This document shows, piece by piece, positions 26,616 to 34,948 of a stretch of DNA of 64,000 nt. Made by a program: the position numbers and the translations under genes. How positions within the stretch are numbered: position 1 is the stretch's first letter; each line of letters starts with the position of its first letter. This stretch comes from Bacteroidota bacterium (lineage in GTDB: Bacteria > Bacteroidota > Bacteroidia > Chitinophagales > LD1). Under the pieces are notes generated by a model that was not told the DNA's origin, ran no database searches, and saw nothing but the letters and a program-made list of their open reading frames with translations. Location: positions 52,917 to 116,916 of the forward strand of contig JADKJG010000009.1 in assembly GCA_016722375.1 (NCBI GenBank), written 5' to 3'.

Positions 26616-27819
26616 AAGGATAAAGACGCGAATAGGAATTCCGGGATCTAAGAGCGAAAGTAATCGCCTCTTGATATTAAATGCACTGAGCGGCAATCAA
26701 TTAGAATTAAGCAATCTCTCCACCGCTCGCGACACGGAAACCATGAGGAAGATACTTGCTTCTTTTGAAAAAGAAGTAGATGTGCGGGATGCAGGGACAG
26801 CCATGCGCTTTCTCACTGCCTATTTTGCGGCCACCAATCAACACAAAATCATCACCGGTACTGAACGGATGAATCAGCGGCCCATCGCTCCGCTGGTTAA
26901 TGCACTGAGCGAAATGGGTTTCGATATTCGTTACGTTGGACAAGAGGGTTATCCGCCGCTTGAAATAGTACCCATCAAAAGTTTAGAGAGATTAGAAAAT
27001 GAAACGCATATCGAAGGAAATATCAGCAGCCAGTTCATCACCGCCTTGCTGCTGATTGCGGCCACGCTACCCAATGGATTGAAAATAAACTTTACCACTG
27101 AGCTTACCTCGCGTCCATACGTTGAAATGACGCTGAAGTTATTGGAACATTTTGGAATAAGGGCCGAGTGGAAGGATAATACTATCACTATTCAACATTC
27201 AGCATTCCAAACTCAGCATTACAAAGTCGGTGGTGACTGGTCTTCGGCTTCTTATTGGTATTCCATCGCGTTTTTGGCAGACGAGGCGGAGATTTTTCTG
27301 GAAGGATTGAAGGACGACTGGACTCAAGGCGATCAGGCGATTGTTGATTGGATGAAACGATTTGGGGTAACCACCTCTTTTCAAGAGGAAGGAGCTTTGA
27401 TTCAAAAGCGGGCAGTCAATTTCCCCAAAATGATGAAGATGAGTTTTAGAGATAATCCTGATTTGGCGCAGACTATAGCTGTAATGTTTGCCGCAAAGGA
27501 TATTTACGCCACCTTCTCAGGCTTGGAAACGCTAAGAGTAAAAGAAACCGACCGAGTCGCCGCTTTGCAAAATGAATTGAAAAAGACCAGCACTTTATTT
27601 GATTACTCCGACCGATACGACCTACACCAACTAAAAGGGATATTTCAAATACCCACCGCGCCTATTGCCACCTATAACGACCATCGCATGGCGATGAGCT
27701 TTGCCCCACTGGCGTTGATGGGAGAAATTAGTATTGAAAATCCTTCCGTAGTCGAAAAGTCTTATCCCGGATTTTGGACTGATTTAGAAAAGGCAGGATT
27801 TGTGGTGGTTTACCAATAA
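26584..27819 (+). CDS. aroA: 5-enolpyruvylshikimate-3-phosphate synthase
   Basis: The enzyme transfers enolpyruvyl to shikimate-3-phosphate. I start at the ATG at 26584 (MNIARVSHPTKRI), giving 411 residues and a 32-bp overlap with aroB; the in-frame start at 26506 would be a long unrelated extension inside aroB. Motifs: GIPGSKSESNRLLIL (PEP-binding Ser/Lys), VRDAGTAMRFLTAYFA, RPIAPLVNAL, EGNISSQFITALLL, and RVKETDRVAALQNEL near the C-terminus. The last bases, GTTTACCAATAAGG at 27808-27821, are identical to the left end of the GxxExxY cassette at 30342-30355. Confidence 0.93.
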   Translation: MNIARVSHPTKRIKTRIGIPGSKSESNRLLILNALSGNQLELSNLSTARDTETMRKILASFEKEVDVRDAGTAMRFLTAYFAATNQHKIITGTERMNQRPIAPLVNALSEMGFDIRYVGQEGYPPLEIVPIKSLERLENETHIEGNISSQFITALLLIAATLPNGLKINFTTELTSRPYVEMTLKLLEHFGIRAEWKDNTITIQHSAFQTQHYKVGGDWSSASYWYSIAFLADEAEIFLEGLKDDWTQGDQAIVDWMKRFGVTTSFQEEGALIQKRAVNFPKMMKMSFRDNPDLAQTIAVMFAAKDIYATFSGLETLRVKETDRVAALQNELKKTSTLFDYSDRYDLHQLKGIFQIPTAPIATYNDHRMAMSFAPLALMGEISIENPSVVEKSYPGFWTDLEKAGFVVVYQ

Positions 27820-27893
27820 GGAATAAAGCACTAAGAAGTACGAAGGACTCCCCCCTTACCCGCACAGCCTATGCTCGAATAGATGTAATCAGG

Positions 27894-28565
27894 CTAATTA
27901 CTCCAAACAACTTCCTTTATATCGGTATCCAATTGAAAATGATTCATCAATTCAGTTAAATCTTGCTTGCCGATATTTCTAAACGTGACGGTGATGATAA
28001 ATTCAATATCTTCCTTGTCAACGATGCAGCCAGAAATTTCCCAATTTTCGTTCATAAATATTTTACCGATAATACTAATTGATTTGTCCTTGCTGATCGT
28101 TACTATTCTTATACTTTTTTGCTTGAACTTACCACCTAATTTCTTTTCAAGTGGCTGTAATCCCCAAAGAATAATTATCGCTAATACGGTTGTTACCAAA
28201 GCCGCAAAATATAATCCTCCACCCGTTGCCAATCCAATGGCAGCAACCGTCCACAACCCCGAGGCGGTTGTTAAACCCCTCACCATGCCTTGCCTTAATA
28301 ATAGAATAGCTCCTGCACCTATAAAGCCAATACCACTAATAACTTGTGCCGCGATTCTTGATGGATCCAGTTCGATATTTGGATTCCCCAAAACATCTGC
28401 AAAACCATAGGCTGAAACGATCATGGCTAACGAAGCCCCCACACTTACCATCATGTGTGTTCTTAATCCTGCTGCCCAATCTTTCCTTTCTCTTTCTAGC
28501 CCGATTATGCCCCCAAATAATGCAGCTAATGACAGACGAATCAATACTTCATTCCACGAAATCAT
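27894..28565 (-). CDS. MgtC/SapB-family membrane protein
   Basis: The 223-residue protein has the MgtC N-terminal membrane domain: GGIIGLERERKDWAAGLRTH, then the motif QVISGIGFIGAGAILL and GMVRGLTTASGLWTVAAIGL. About five helices occupy residues 5-140. A soluble C-terminal domain of about 80 residues, ACT-like in appearance, follows (IRIVTISKDKSISIIGKIFM). MgtC proteins help survival in low Mg2+ and regulate ATP synthase or membrane potential in pathogens; in free-living Bacteroidota the role is unclear. A strong hairpin lies in the leader about 110-140 bp upstream of the ATG. Confidence 0.85.
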   Translation of the reverse strand: MISWNEVLIRLSLAALFGGIIGLERERKDWAAGLRTHMMVSVGASLAMIVSAYGFADVLGNPNIELDPSRIAAQVISGIGFIGAGAILLLRQGMVRGLTTASGLWTVAAIGLATGGGLYFAALVTTVLAIIILWGLQPLEKKLGGKFKQKSIRIVTISKDKSISIIGKIFMNENWEISGCIVDKEDIEFIITVTFRNIGKQDLTELMNHFQLDTDIKEVVWSN

Positions 28566-28652
28566 TTCCCATTGTTTTATTTGTCCATTTTACACTATCC
28601 ATACGCCAATCATAGTGTTAATCTGGTAGTGTTTGATCAGATTGGTATAAGA

Positions 28653-28701
28653 AACCCTTGGGTTAATCTTCATATAAACTCTTCTGTTTAGAAGAGTTTA
28701 T
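28653..28701 (-). promoter_or_regulatory. Two palindromes in the mgtC leader
   Basis: AACCC-TT-GGGTT at 28653-28664 and ATAAACTCTTCT-GTTT-AGAAGAGTTTAT at 28674-28701, the second a perfect 12-bp stem with a 4-nt loop. They lie upstream of the mgtC start on the minus strand with no clear U-run, so a transcribed leader structure or operator is possible. A terminator for the stress gene is less likely. Confidence 0.4.
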
Positions 28702-28769
28702 CAAGAGTATAAAATAACTAAAAGCTAAGGCCTTCTCAGGACGAGGATATATCCAGCGCCCGGAGAAAA

Positions 28770-29258
28770 TCAATTTGTATCTAACTCTAGATGCAGTACA
28801 CCGGTATGCAAAGTGGTTTGTGCTTTGGCAACTTCTTGGTCACTTCCTTGAACAAAAATTAAGAATCTGCCTTCGTTTAAATGCTGTTCATATTTGGCGG
28901 CATTGATTTTATCTATTCCTATGGAGGTTAAAATCGCTACTACTCCGGCTCCCATCACTCCAAAGTCCAAACCGGCAAGCGCACCCACCAAAGCACCCGC
29001 ACCGTAAAGAAAACCAAGCCCTGGTATAACAAATACTCCAACACCGGTCAATATACCGAGAACCGCGCCGGCAGTTACTCCGATACTTAGCTCCGCAACT
29101 TCTGCTGTTTGATTGGACTTTACATGAATGTGGTTATCTATCAAGTCGGCCTTGCTCAGCAAGGAGATTTTTTTTTCATCACAACCCGACTTTTTTAAGT
29201 CTTGAATTGCCTGAACGGCTTTGTCGTGTGATTCGTACACTGCTACTAAAGATTTCAT
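28770..29258 (-). CDS. General stress protein-like protein with a glycine-rich hydrophobic core
   Basis: The 162-residue protein opens KSLVAVYESHDKAVQAIQDL, the pattern of the YflT/general stress protein 17M fold in which a short alpha/beta domain precedes a Gly/Ala-rich membrane-like stretch. Here that stretch is GVTAGAVLGILTGVGVFVIP, then GLGFLYGAGALVGALAGLDF. The C-terminus (KYEQHLNEGRFLIFVQGSD) closes the domain. Such proteins are induced by stress; their biochemical role is unknown. It may be cotranscribed with mgtC, 200 bp away. Confidence 0.65.
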   Translation of the reverse strand: MKSLVAVYESHDKAVQAIQDLKKSGCDEKKISLLSKADLIDNHIHVKSNQTAEVAELSIGVTAGAVLGILTGVGVFVIPGLGFLYGAGALVGALAGLDFGVMGAGVVAILTSIGIDKINAAKYEQHLNEGRFLIFVQGSDQEVAKAQTTLHTGVLHLELDTN

Positions 29259-29404
29259 ATAGTTAGATTTTATGGTTACAAAATATGATGGAAGAATAAT
29301 TCTCCCTGCAAGGTAAAACTATTAGTAATCCCATTAAAATCAGGGAAGATTAATTAACACTATTTTAATTTTAATCCTGCGGTCAGGGTGCCTAAGCAAT
29401 TCCC

Positions 29405-30325
29405 TTAAAACTTCATCAATTCAATAATCTCCATGCCACCCAAAAAGGTAGGGAGATTGGTATCGGCGCGGGCGAAGCCGATGATGAAACCGCCGCCACC
29501 AGCGCCGCAAATCTTGAGATGAAATTCATTGTATTTCAAACCATGTAGCCAGGCTTCTCTAAATTTTGGGGGAATGAATTCGGGCATCAGGTCTGCATGA
29601 AGTTGTGAAATCAGTTTGACGGAATTCATCAAAGAATCATATTTCTTTTTCAGAAAACTTTCAATGGCTATGTTGTTGGTCGGGATGAGCGATTTTTCTA
29701 CCACGCTCATGAATTTTTTGTCTTTACACTTATTGAGAAAGAGGTTCACGAAGGGAGCGGTCTTCCGCTCGATATGAGTATTTATGAGGAAAATTTGTAG
29801 GGTATGGCTATCGCTTTTGGGCAAGTGGAACACCTCGCTTACTTCCCCCTTGGTGATCAAAACGGCTTGGTTGGTATAGCAAACGATGGGATCCAGACCG
29901 GAACTTTTTCCGTGGAAATAGCTTTCCAGTTCGGCCAGTTCTTTCTTGATAATGCCTACTTCTTTAGGCTTTTTATTTGGTTTACGGTAACGGTGATAAA
30001 GCGCTGCAACCAAGGCCCCAGAGCTGCCTAACCCATAACCCTGTGGAATGGTGGAATCGAAGTATAATCCTTTCTCCAGATCGTCGAGAAATTGGTTCGT
30101 ATCGTATAGCGGAGTCAGGTGGTCTTCGGCAATGATGAAGTCGGCCAGCTTTTGAAGTGATTGGTTGGAATGGAAGGTTTTATCATCAGACAGTTTCCCG
30201 GATTTTAACAATCCGTCGTAATGGTCAAAGGGAACGGCCAAACCCTTGGCGCCGAGGTTGATGATATGCTCGCCAAAGAGCAATACTTTGGAATGAAATA
30301 TTTTATGGGAAAGTTTTTTTGACAA
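29405..30325 (-). CDS. GHMP kinase, probable mevalonate kinase
   Basis: The 306-residue protein has the GHMP motifs: KVLLFGEHIINLGAKGLAVP at residues 14-33 (motif 1), PQGYGLGSSGALVAALY for the ATP loop (motif 2) and KICGAGGGGFIIGFA near the end (motif 3). It is the last gene of the mevalonate operon, and phosphorylation of mevalonate is the expected role. The true start is the ATG at 30325, reading MSKKLSHKIFHSKVLLFGEH. The gap in front of it is occupied by the GxxExxY cassette, so its translation could depend on readthrough of that insert. Confidence 0.8.
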   Translation of the reverse strand: MSKKLSHKIFHSKVLLFGEHIINLGAKGLAVPFDHYDGLLKSGKLSDDKTFHSNQSLQKLADFIIAEDHLTPLYDTNQFLDDLEKGLYFDSTIPQGYGLGSSGALVAALYHRYRKPNKKPKEVGIIKKELAELESYFHGKSSGLDPIVCYTNQAVLITKGEVSEVFHLPKSDSHTLQIFLINTHIERKTAPFVNLFLNKCKDKKFMSVVEKSLIPTNNIAIESFLKKKYDSLMNSVKLISQLHADLMPEFIPPKFREAWLHGLKYNEFHLKICGAGGGGFIIGFARADTNLPTFLGGMEIIELMKF

Positions 30326-30341
30326 GATAAATGGTTAATCA

Positions 30342-30840
30342 GTTTACCAATAAGGCACTAAGCACACTAAGAAAAGCACTAAGTATTATTCTTTTGGTAG
30401 TTCTTGAAATACATCAGTTACGAATGGTCTTAAATCTTTAGTTATGGTAACGGAATTGAAATTAATTAACAGGCCTTTGGGTTTTCCGGTCAGTTTAAGA
30501 TAAGAGAGGAGTTGTGCCTTATAAAGCGGGTTCATTTGCTCAACTGCTTTTAACTCAACGATGATTAAGTTTTCCACTAAAACATCTATGACCAGATAAC
30601 TTCCTAAATCCTTGTTTTTATATTTTATCGGAACTCTTACCTGAACGTTGTTAGCAAGTTTTTTTGAGTTTAATTCATTAATGAAGCATGCTTCATAAAC
30701 TGTTTCCAGTAATCCAGGCCCTAAGTACTTATGCACCTCAATGGCGCAACCCACTATCTGATAGCTTAAATCATTAACGTATTTCTGCGACACCCCCATT
30801 CTTAGTGTTCCTTAGTGTGCTTAGTGCCTTAGTGGTTAAT
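30342..30840. mobile_element. 499-bp GxxExxY cassette with about 40-bp inverted-repeat ends
   Basis: The left end (30342-30383) and right end (30801-30840) are inverted repeats. The 20-base core AAGGCACTAAGCACACTAAG at 30352-30371 has a perfect reverse complement at 30811-30830, and imperfect matches extend to both sides. Each end is built of short CACTAAG units. Exactly one open frame fills the interior: its stop is 3 bp from the left repeat and its ATG 2 bp from the right repeat. TGGTTAAT at 30332-30339 occurs again at 30833-30840 and could be a target duplication or part of the end. The cassette fits the gap between mvaD and the kinase gene. No transposase is present, so mobility would need help in trans. 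Confidence 0.7.
30386..30799 (-). CDS. GxxExxY protein (nuclease-like fold)
   Basis: The 137-residue protein has the family-naming motif GPGLLETVYEACF (G-x2-E-x2-Y). The second half has the DVLVENLIIVELKAVEQM segment, an Asp followed by ELK that looks like a PD-(D/E)xK nuclease active site, then YKAQLLSYLKLTGKPKGLLI. Function is not established for the family; nuclease activity is inferred from the motif. Nothing in the protein suggests an isoprenoid role, although it sits among mevalonate genes. See the cassette entry for its repeat boundaries. Start ATG at 30799. Confidence 0.8.
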   Translation of the reverse strand: MGVSQKYVNDLSYQIVGCAIEVHKYLGPGLLETVYEACFINELNSKKLANNVQVRVPIKYKNKDLGSYLVIDVLVENLIIVELKAVEQMNPLYKAQLLSYLKLTGKPKGLLINFNSVTITKDLRPFVTDVFQELPKE

Positions 30841-30845
30841 TCTTA

Positions 30846-31898
30846 TTATTTAACGCGGATAGGCCCTTTGCCCACATTATCGTGAATCATTTTTCCTTGC
30901 TCGCAGTGTTGTTCCAGTTCGGCATAAATGAATTCGTCCACCTTTCGTTTGATGTTTTCTGGATAGAGCAGATGAATATTCGGCCCGGCATCGAGCGTGA
31001 AATAAACGGGTAGTTTGGATGATTCGCGGAAATGACGAACGGCTTCAATCATAGATAGGGTAGAAGGAGCCATCAAAATGAAAGAAGGGGTAGAGCACAT
31101 CATCAGTGCGTGGAGCGTCATGGCCTCTTCTTCTACGATAGCACCGAACAGTTCCAAATCTCCTTTTTTCAAGGCAGATATAATGCTTGACAGATTGCTG
31201 TTGGCCTGTGCATAGCGAGTTTTGGCAAAGCGGTTGGTCTTCATCAACGAATGACCTATGCGACTAGATACTTTCTTCTCCGAACTGCTGGCAATGAGAA
31301 TGGTATCTTGAAAGTTTCGGAATATTTTGTGCAGCCCTTTTTCATAAGGAATGGCAAATTGGTCGGTAGAGCTTTTTACACCTTTGGCCTTGCCCCACTC
31401 AGAGGCATAAGGATAAATAGATCGGGAGGCGCTCCCCGAACCGAGACGAGAATACAGAGCTGCTTTTTGAAGAAATTTATCGGGAGAAGATTTCTTCTTG
31501 TCTAATTGTTCCTGCAAATCGCACATACACAAAGCCAGCGCGCTCATGGCCGAAGCCGAGGAAGCAATGCCGGAAGAGTGTGGAAATGAATTGGTGGAAT
31601 GAATCAGCAGTCCATACTGTTTCAATAAGGGGAAATCTTTGGCGATGCTATCGAAGAATTTTAACATCCGTAGGCGGAAAGCCATGTTTTCTTTGCCATC
31701 AAAATAGAATCGCAACTCTACTTCTTTGGACTTTCTTTCACGCTCTAGCAGCGATACACTGGTTTCGGAATAGCATTGTTCCAACGTTAAACTAACCGAA
31801 GGATTGGCCGGAATTTGAACACCTGTCTTTTTGCCCCAATATTTCACCAGCGCGATATTTGAGGGACTGCGCCAGGTTACTTTCTTTATCTCTTTCAT
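30846..31898 (-). CDS. mvaD: Diphosphomevalonate decarboxylase
   Basis: The 350-residue GHMP-fold enzyme converts mevalonate-5-diphosphate to isopentenyl diphosphate with ATP. The N-terminus carries the signature WRSPSNIALVKYWGK, the ATP/Ser-rich loop is SFPHSSGIASSASAMSALAL, and the catalytic aspartate region is VYFTLDAGPNIHLLYPE. Length is typical. Its stop (30846-30848) is 5 bp from the right end of the GxxExxY cassette, and its ATG (31898) is 7 bp from the next gene upstream, so it is inside one operon. Confidence 0.92.
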   Translation of the reverse strand: MKEIKKVTWRSPSNIALVKYWGKKTGVQIPANPSVSLTLEQCYSETSVSLLERERKSKEVELRFYFDGKENMAFRLRMLKFFDSIAKDFPLLKQYGLLIHSTNSFPHSSGIASSASAMSALALCMCDLQEQLDKKKSSPDKFLQKAALYSRLGSGSASRSIYPYASEWGKAKGVKSSTDQFAIPYEKGLHKIFRNFQDTILIASSSEKKVSSRIGHSLMKTNRFAKTRYAQANSNLSSIISALKKGDLELFGAIVEEEAMTLHALMMCSTPSFILMAPSTLSMIEAVRHFRESSKLPVYFTLDAGPNIHLLYPENIKRKVDEFIYAELEQHCEQGKMIHDNVGKGPIRVK

Positions 31899-31905
31899 GG
31901 TTCTT

Positions 31906-32856
31906 CTATTTTTTATAAATCAATTCGTCCCAACTAAAACAGGTATCTATTTTTCTGTCCGAAAGATAATTCTTTAATTCTTCTTTTCCTCGTCCATTGG
32001 TCATTAAAACAAAATCTCCGCCCCAAGCTCCTAAAGATTTTACGCTGCCCCAATAGTCGGCAAACATAATTTCTTTGACTTTTTTTAGATGCAGATGTGT
32101 GGAAATTATTTTTTCATGTTCTTCTATCAATGCTTCAAAATCTTTTAAGCTATTTGCTTTTAATACGGAATCAGTAATAAGGTTCAATTTGCGGATAGCA
32201 GGCTCTTTATCTTTTAGCTGGTTCTTATAATACTCAATGGCCTGTGAAGAAAGTTGTTTCTTGCCGGTATAAACAAAATATAGTTGCTCTTTGAACGAAG
32301 GTTCCCAATTAATTGCTTCGGTTTGGGCGAGGTTTCCTTTCCGTTCATATAATATAGCGGAATCAATACCCGCCGCAGCTAAATCATAGCCCGAACCGCC
32401 AATAGTATTTTTCAATAGTTCATAACCGTTGACATTTGCCCAGCGCGCAACACAATGGATCAGGGTAGAACTAGAGCCAAGCCCCCATTCGTTGGGGAAT
32501 TCTAACTGGGTTTCGATGGCATAGTCTTGATTCGTATTTAAGAATTTCGGAGAGAGCCTTCTAGTTTCTGATAATATTTTAGAAAGTCTTTGTGCTTCGG
32601 GTTGTCCCGAGTTCATGCAAGAAAAATCTTTGGTATTAAAAACTAGATTTAGCCAGGCTTTCTTTTGATGATTCAGCGCTACCCAATAAAGCATGCTGGA
32701 AGCCGCTTGAAGTTCCTTGATTCGCAAGGATTGTCCATAGGTAGTAGGAACCGCTAAAGCTTTGGCACCATCCAGCACAAAATACTCTCCGGTTATCAGG
32801 AGTTTTCCATGGCCGTAAAAAGTTTGTGATTCGTTCGTTATGATTCGCAAGCTCAT
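31906..32856 (-). CDS. GYDIA-type GHMP kinase (phosphomevalonate kinase candidate)
   Basis: The 316-residue protein has YGHGKLLITGEYFVLDGAKA (motif 1), EWGLGSSSTLIHCVARWANV (motif 2) and the GSGYDLAAAG segment typical of the GYDIA group in Bacteroidota. Between HMG-CoA reductase and mvaD it is the best candidate for phosphorylation of phosphomevalonate (or mevalonate), but the two kinases of the operon could share or swap steps. The gene ends 7 bp before mvaD and is preceded by a solo inverted-repeat element in the gap to HMG-CoA reductase. Confidence 0.8.
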   Translation of the reverse strand: MSLRIITNESQTFYGHGKLLITGEYFVLDGAKALAVPTTYGQSLRIKELQAASSMLYWVALNHQKKAWLNLVFNTKDFSCMNSGQPEAQRLSKILSETRRLSPKFLNTNQDYAIETQLEFPNEWGLGSSSTLIHCVARWANVNGYELLKNTIGGSGYDLAAAGIDSAILYERKGNLAQTEAINWEPSFKEQLYFVYTGKKQLSSQAIEYYKNQLKDKEPAIRKLNLITDSVLKANSLKDFEALIEEHEKIISTHLHLKKVKEIMFADYWGSVKSLGAWGGDFVLMTNGRGKEELKNYLSDRKIDTCFSWDELIYKK

Positions 32857-32863
32857 TATATAT

Positions 32864-32925
32864 GTTTACTACTAAGATGTTTTTCCTTAGTGCCGCTACG
32901 TGTTCTACGTGGCTTAGTGGTTAAC
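32864..32925. repeat. 62-bp solo inverted-repeat element without ORF
   Basis: GTTTACTACTAAG at 32864-32876 and CTTAGTGGTTAAC at 32913-32925 are inverted repeats with 11 of 13 bases pairing. The interior has CCTTAGTGCC and a small hairpin CTACGTGTTCTACGTGG. The ends resemble those of the GxxExxY cassette, and the element fills nearly all of the 69-bp gap between the stop of HMG-CoA reductase (32926) and the start of the GYDIA kinase. Confidence 0.6.
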
Positions 32926-34272
32926 TTATTTTTTGCGCCCTAATCGCTCGTGTTCTAAAAACTCTCGGACGGCTGCTACACTAACGAGCCGCTCGGCGAA
33001 GAATATTTTAGCATGAGTGACTTCTTGATCCGTTGCTTGCATAGAAGCGAGGATATTTGTCAGGTGCATTTTCATGTGACCGGATTGAATACCGGTGGTA
33101 GTCAGAGAACGGACAGCAGCGAAGTTTTGAGATAAGCCTACACTGGCAATAATTTCCATTAGATTTTTAGCATTTGGATTCCCCAGCAGTTCCAAGGAAC
33201 GCTTGGCTAAAGGATGCAGCGAAGTCAGTCCTCCCACTGTCCCTACCGAAATAGGCAGGGTGAGCCAGAAACGAAACATACCTTTCTCTACCGTACATTC
33301 GGTCAAACTTCTATACACGCCGTCGCGGCAGGCGTAAACATGGGCGCAGGCCTCTACTGCACGGAAATCGTTGCCGGTGGCAATAACCACAGAATCAACA
33401 CCATTCATAATTCCTTTGTTATGCGTTGCGGCGCGGTAGGGGTCAATGCGGGCTATGTTCACGGCTCGTTGGAACTTCCAGGCAAACTCTTCGGCGCTAA
33501 GTTCACCGTTGTTGAAAGTTCCTAAGTCTTCCACCCGGCAACTTACTTCGGCGCGCACTACGCAATCCGGCGTATAGTTGGAAAGAATACACATGATAAT
33601 CTCCATTTCCTTTTCCCGCTCCGTGAATCCAGCGTGTTTCTCTGCCTTTTCTAAGAGCATCTTCCCAAATTCTTCGAGGCATGAATTGATAAAGTTTGCT
33701 CCCATTGAATCCGCAGTTTCAAAATAGACCCGCAACTGATAATAGTTCGGCTCTAAATCTGAAAAGTCAAGCAGTTCCATTCCCTTCACTCCGCCGCCTC
33801 TTTCGTCCATCTTTTTGGTAATGGATTTGACACCGTCTTTCAATTCATCTTTAATACTTTCAAAAAAACTGAACAGCTTTTTTTTATCGCCGTGATAGGT
33901 GAAATGAACCTGACCTATTTTTTTGGTAGAAAGAACGGTCGCCTTAAATCCCCCTCTCGATAACCAGAATTTTGCCGCATTGGCTGCTGCTGCCACCACC
34001 GAGCTTTCTTCTGTCACCATCGGGATGGCAAAAATTACATCGTTAATCTTAAAATTAGGAGCTATCCCAAAAGGAACCGGAAAATTAGTAAGGGTATTTT
34101 CGCTGAAACCATCTAATAACTTCTGCGCTTCGATGTTATCATGCCAGTAAGCGGCAAACTCTCCCAAAATATCCACCGGATTAGCGTAGAGAAAGTTCTT
34201 CGCCAGCCAGGCAATCTTGTCTCTTTTGTTTAGCTTAGAAAAGCCGATTATCTCCTTTTCGCTTTTGTCCAT
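32926..34272 (-). CDS. Hydroxymethylglutaryl-CoA reductase (class II, degradative type)
   Basis: The enzyme converts HMG-CoA to mevalonate (or the reverse). Motifs are ENTLTNFPVPFGIAPNF, DSMGANFINS, NKGIMNGVDSVVIATGNDFR (NAD-binding Asp) and TGIQSGHMKMHLTNI with the catalytic His. I place the start at the ATG at 34272 (MDKSEKEIIGFSKLN, 448 residues). The ATG at 34296 would add eight residues but leaves only about four bases after the likely transcription start. This is the first gene of the mevalonate operon, so IPP comes from mevalonate and presumably feeds carotenoid synthesis. Confidence 0.93.
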   Translation of the reverse strand: MDKSEKEIIGFSKLNKRDKIAWLAKNFLYANPVDILGEFAAYWHDNIEAQKLLDGFSENTLTNFPVPFGIAPNFKINDVIFAIPMVTEESSVVAAAANAAKFWLSRGGFKATVLSTKKIGQVHFTYHGDKKKLFSFFESIKDELKDGVKSITKKMDERGGGVKGMELLDFSDLEPNYYQLRVYFETADSMGANFINSCLEEFGKMLLEKAEKHAGFTEREKEMEIIMCILSNYTPDCVVRAEVSCRVEDLGTFNNGELSAEEFAWKFQRAVNIARIDPYRAATHNKGIMNGVDSVVIATGNDFRAVEACAHVYACRDGVYRSLTECTVEKGMFRFWLTLPISVGTVGGLTSLHPLAKRSLELLGNPNAKNLMEIIASVGLSQNFAAVRSLTTTGIQSGHMKMHLTNILASMQATDQEVTHAKIFFAERLVSVAAVREFLEHERLGRKK

Positions 34273-34304
34273 CGCCCCAAAATTAGAATTACCCATTCAT
34301 TACC

Positions 34305-34312
34305 CAAATGTA
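34305..34312 (-). promoter_or_regulatory. Promoter (-7 element) of the mevalonate operon
   Basis: On the minus strand this reads TACATTTG, a perfect TAnnTTTG match. It is identical to the octamers at 8130 and 52704. Confidence 0.6.
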
Positions 34313-34435
34313 TTTATAAGTGTTCGTTGTGTAAAACAATAGGGATAAAGCTGGAAACATATTTTTCGCCCGATTATTGGGTGTACTTAGTCTGATTCTA
34401 TGACCAAATACATGTGGTGAGATTATTGTAGAATA

Positions 34436-34948
34436 TTAAACAAGAAAGGCACGGGCTTTCCCTTTCTCGTCAAACTCTACTTCAATATGCTCTTGCATGG
34501 TTGTAGAAAGCGAGAGCCCAACAAAATCAGGTGTTATAGGAAATAATTTATGCTGGCGGTCAAGGAGAACGACTACCTGAACTTTTTTAGGGGCATATTC
34601 CATCACAGGCTTCAGTGCATAATAAAGGGTTTTGCCGGTGTTGGCTACATCATCTACGACTATCACAGTTTTATTGTCCAGCGATTTATTAGCGTTATCA
34701 AGTTTAATATCATGTTGCAGTGGGTGTTTTTTGTCCAGTGAAAGCGGCATCAACAACACCGTTGAGGAACCAATGCCTTCTATTTCGGTCTTCAACTGTC
34801 GGGCATATTCCAATCCATTGTGATGAATCCCGATAAGTATCAGTTCTTTGGCATCGAAATTCGACTCCACAATCTGATAAGCCATTCGCCGCGTCTTTTG
34901 ACGAATTTCATCATCATTCAGTAGCTGTACTTTTTTTTCAGTGCTCAT
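34436..34948 (-). CDS. Phosphoribosyltransferase family protein (PyrR-like)
   Basis: About 170 residues from the ATG at 34948 (MSTEKKVQLLNDDEIRQ); an in-frame start at 34993 would be inside the upstream subtilase gene. The PRPP-binding motif is VIVVDDVANTGKTLYYAL, and LIGIHHNGLEYARQL and FVGLSLSTTMQEHIEVEFD flank it as in PyrR and related regulators. The protein may be a uracil phosphoribosyltransferase or a pyrimidine regulator. Its start codon overlaps the stop of the subtilase gene (TAATG), so the two may be cotranscribed, an odd pairing. Confidence 0.8.
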   Translation of the reverse strand: MSTEKKVQLLNDDEIRQKTRRMAYQIVESNFDAKELILIGIHHNGLEYARQLKTEIEGIGSSTVLLMPLSLDKKHPLQHDIKLDNANKSLDNKTVIVVDDVANTGKTLYYALKPVMEYAPKKVQVVVLLDRQHKLFPITPDFVGLSLSTTMQEHIEVEFDEKGKARAFLV

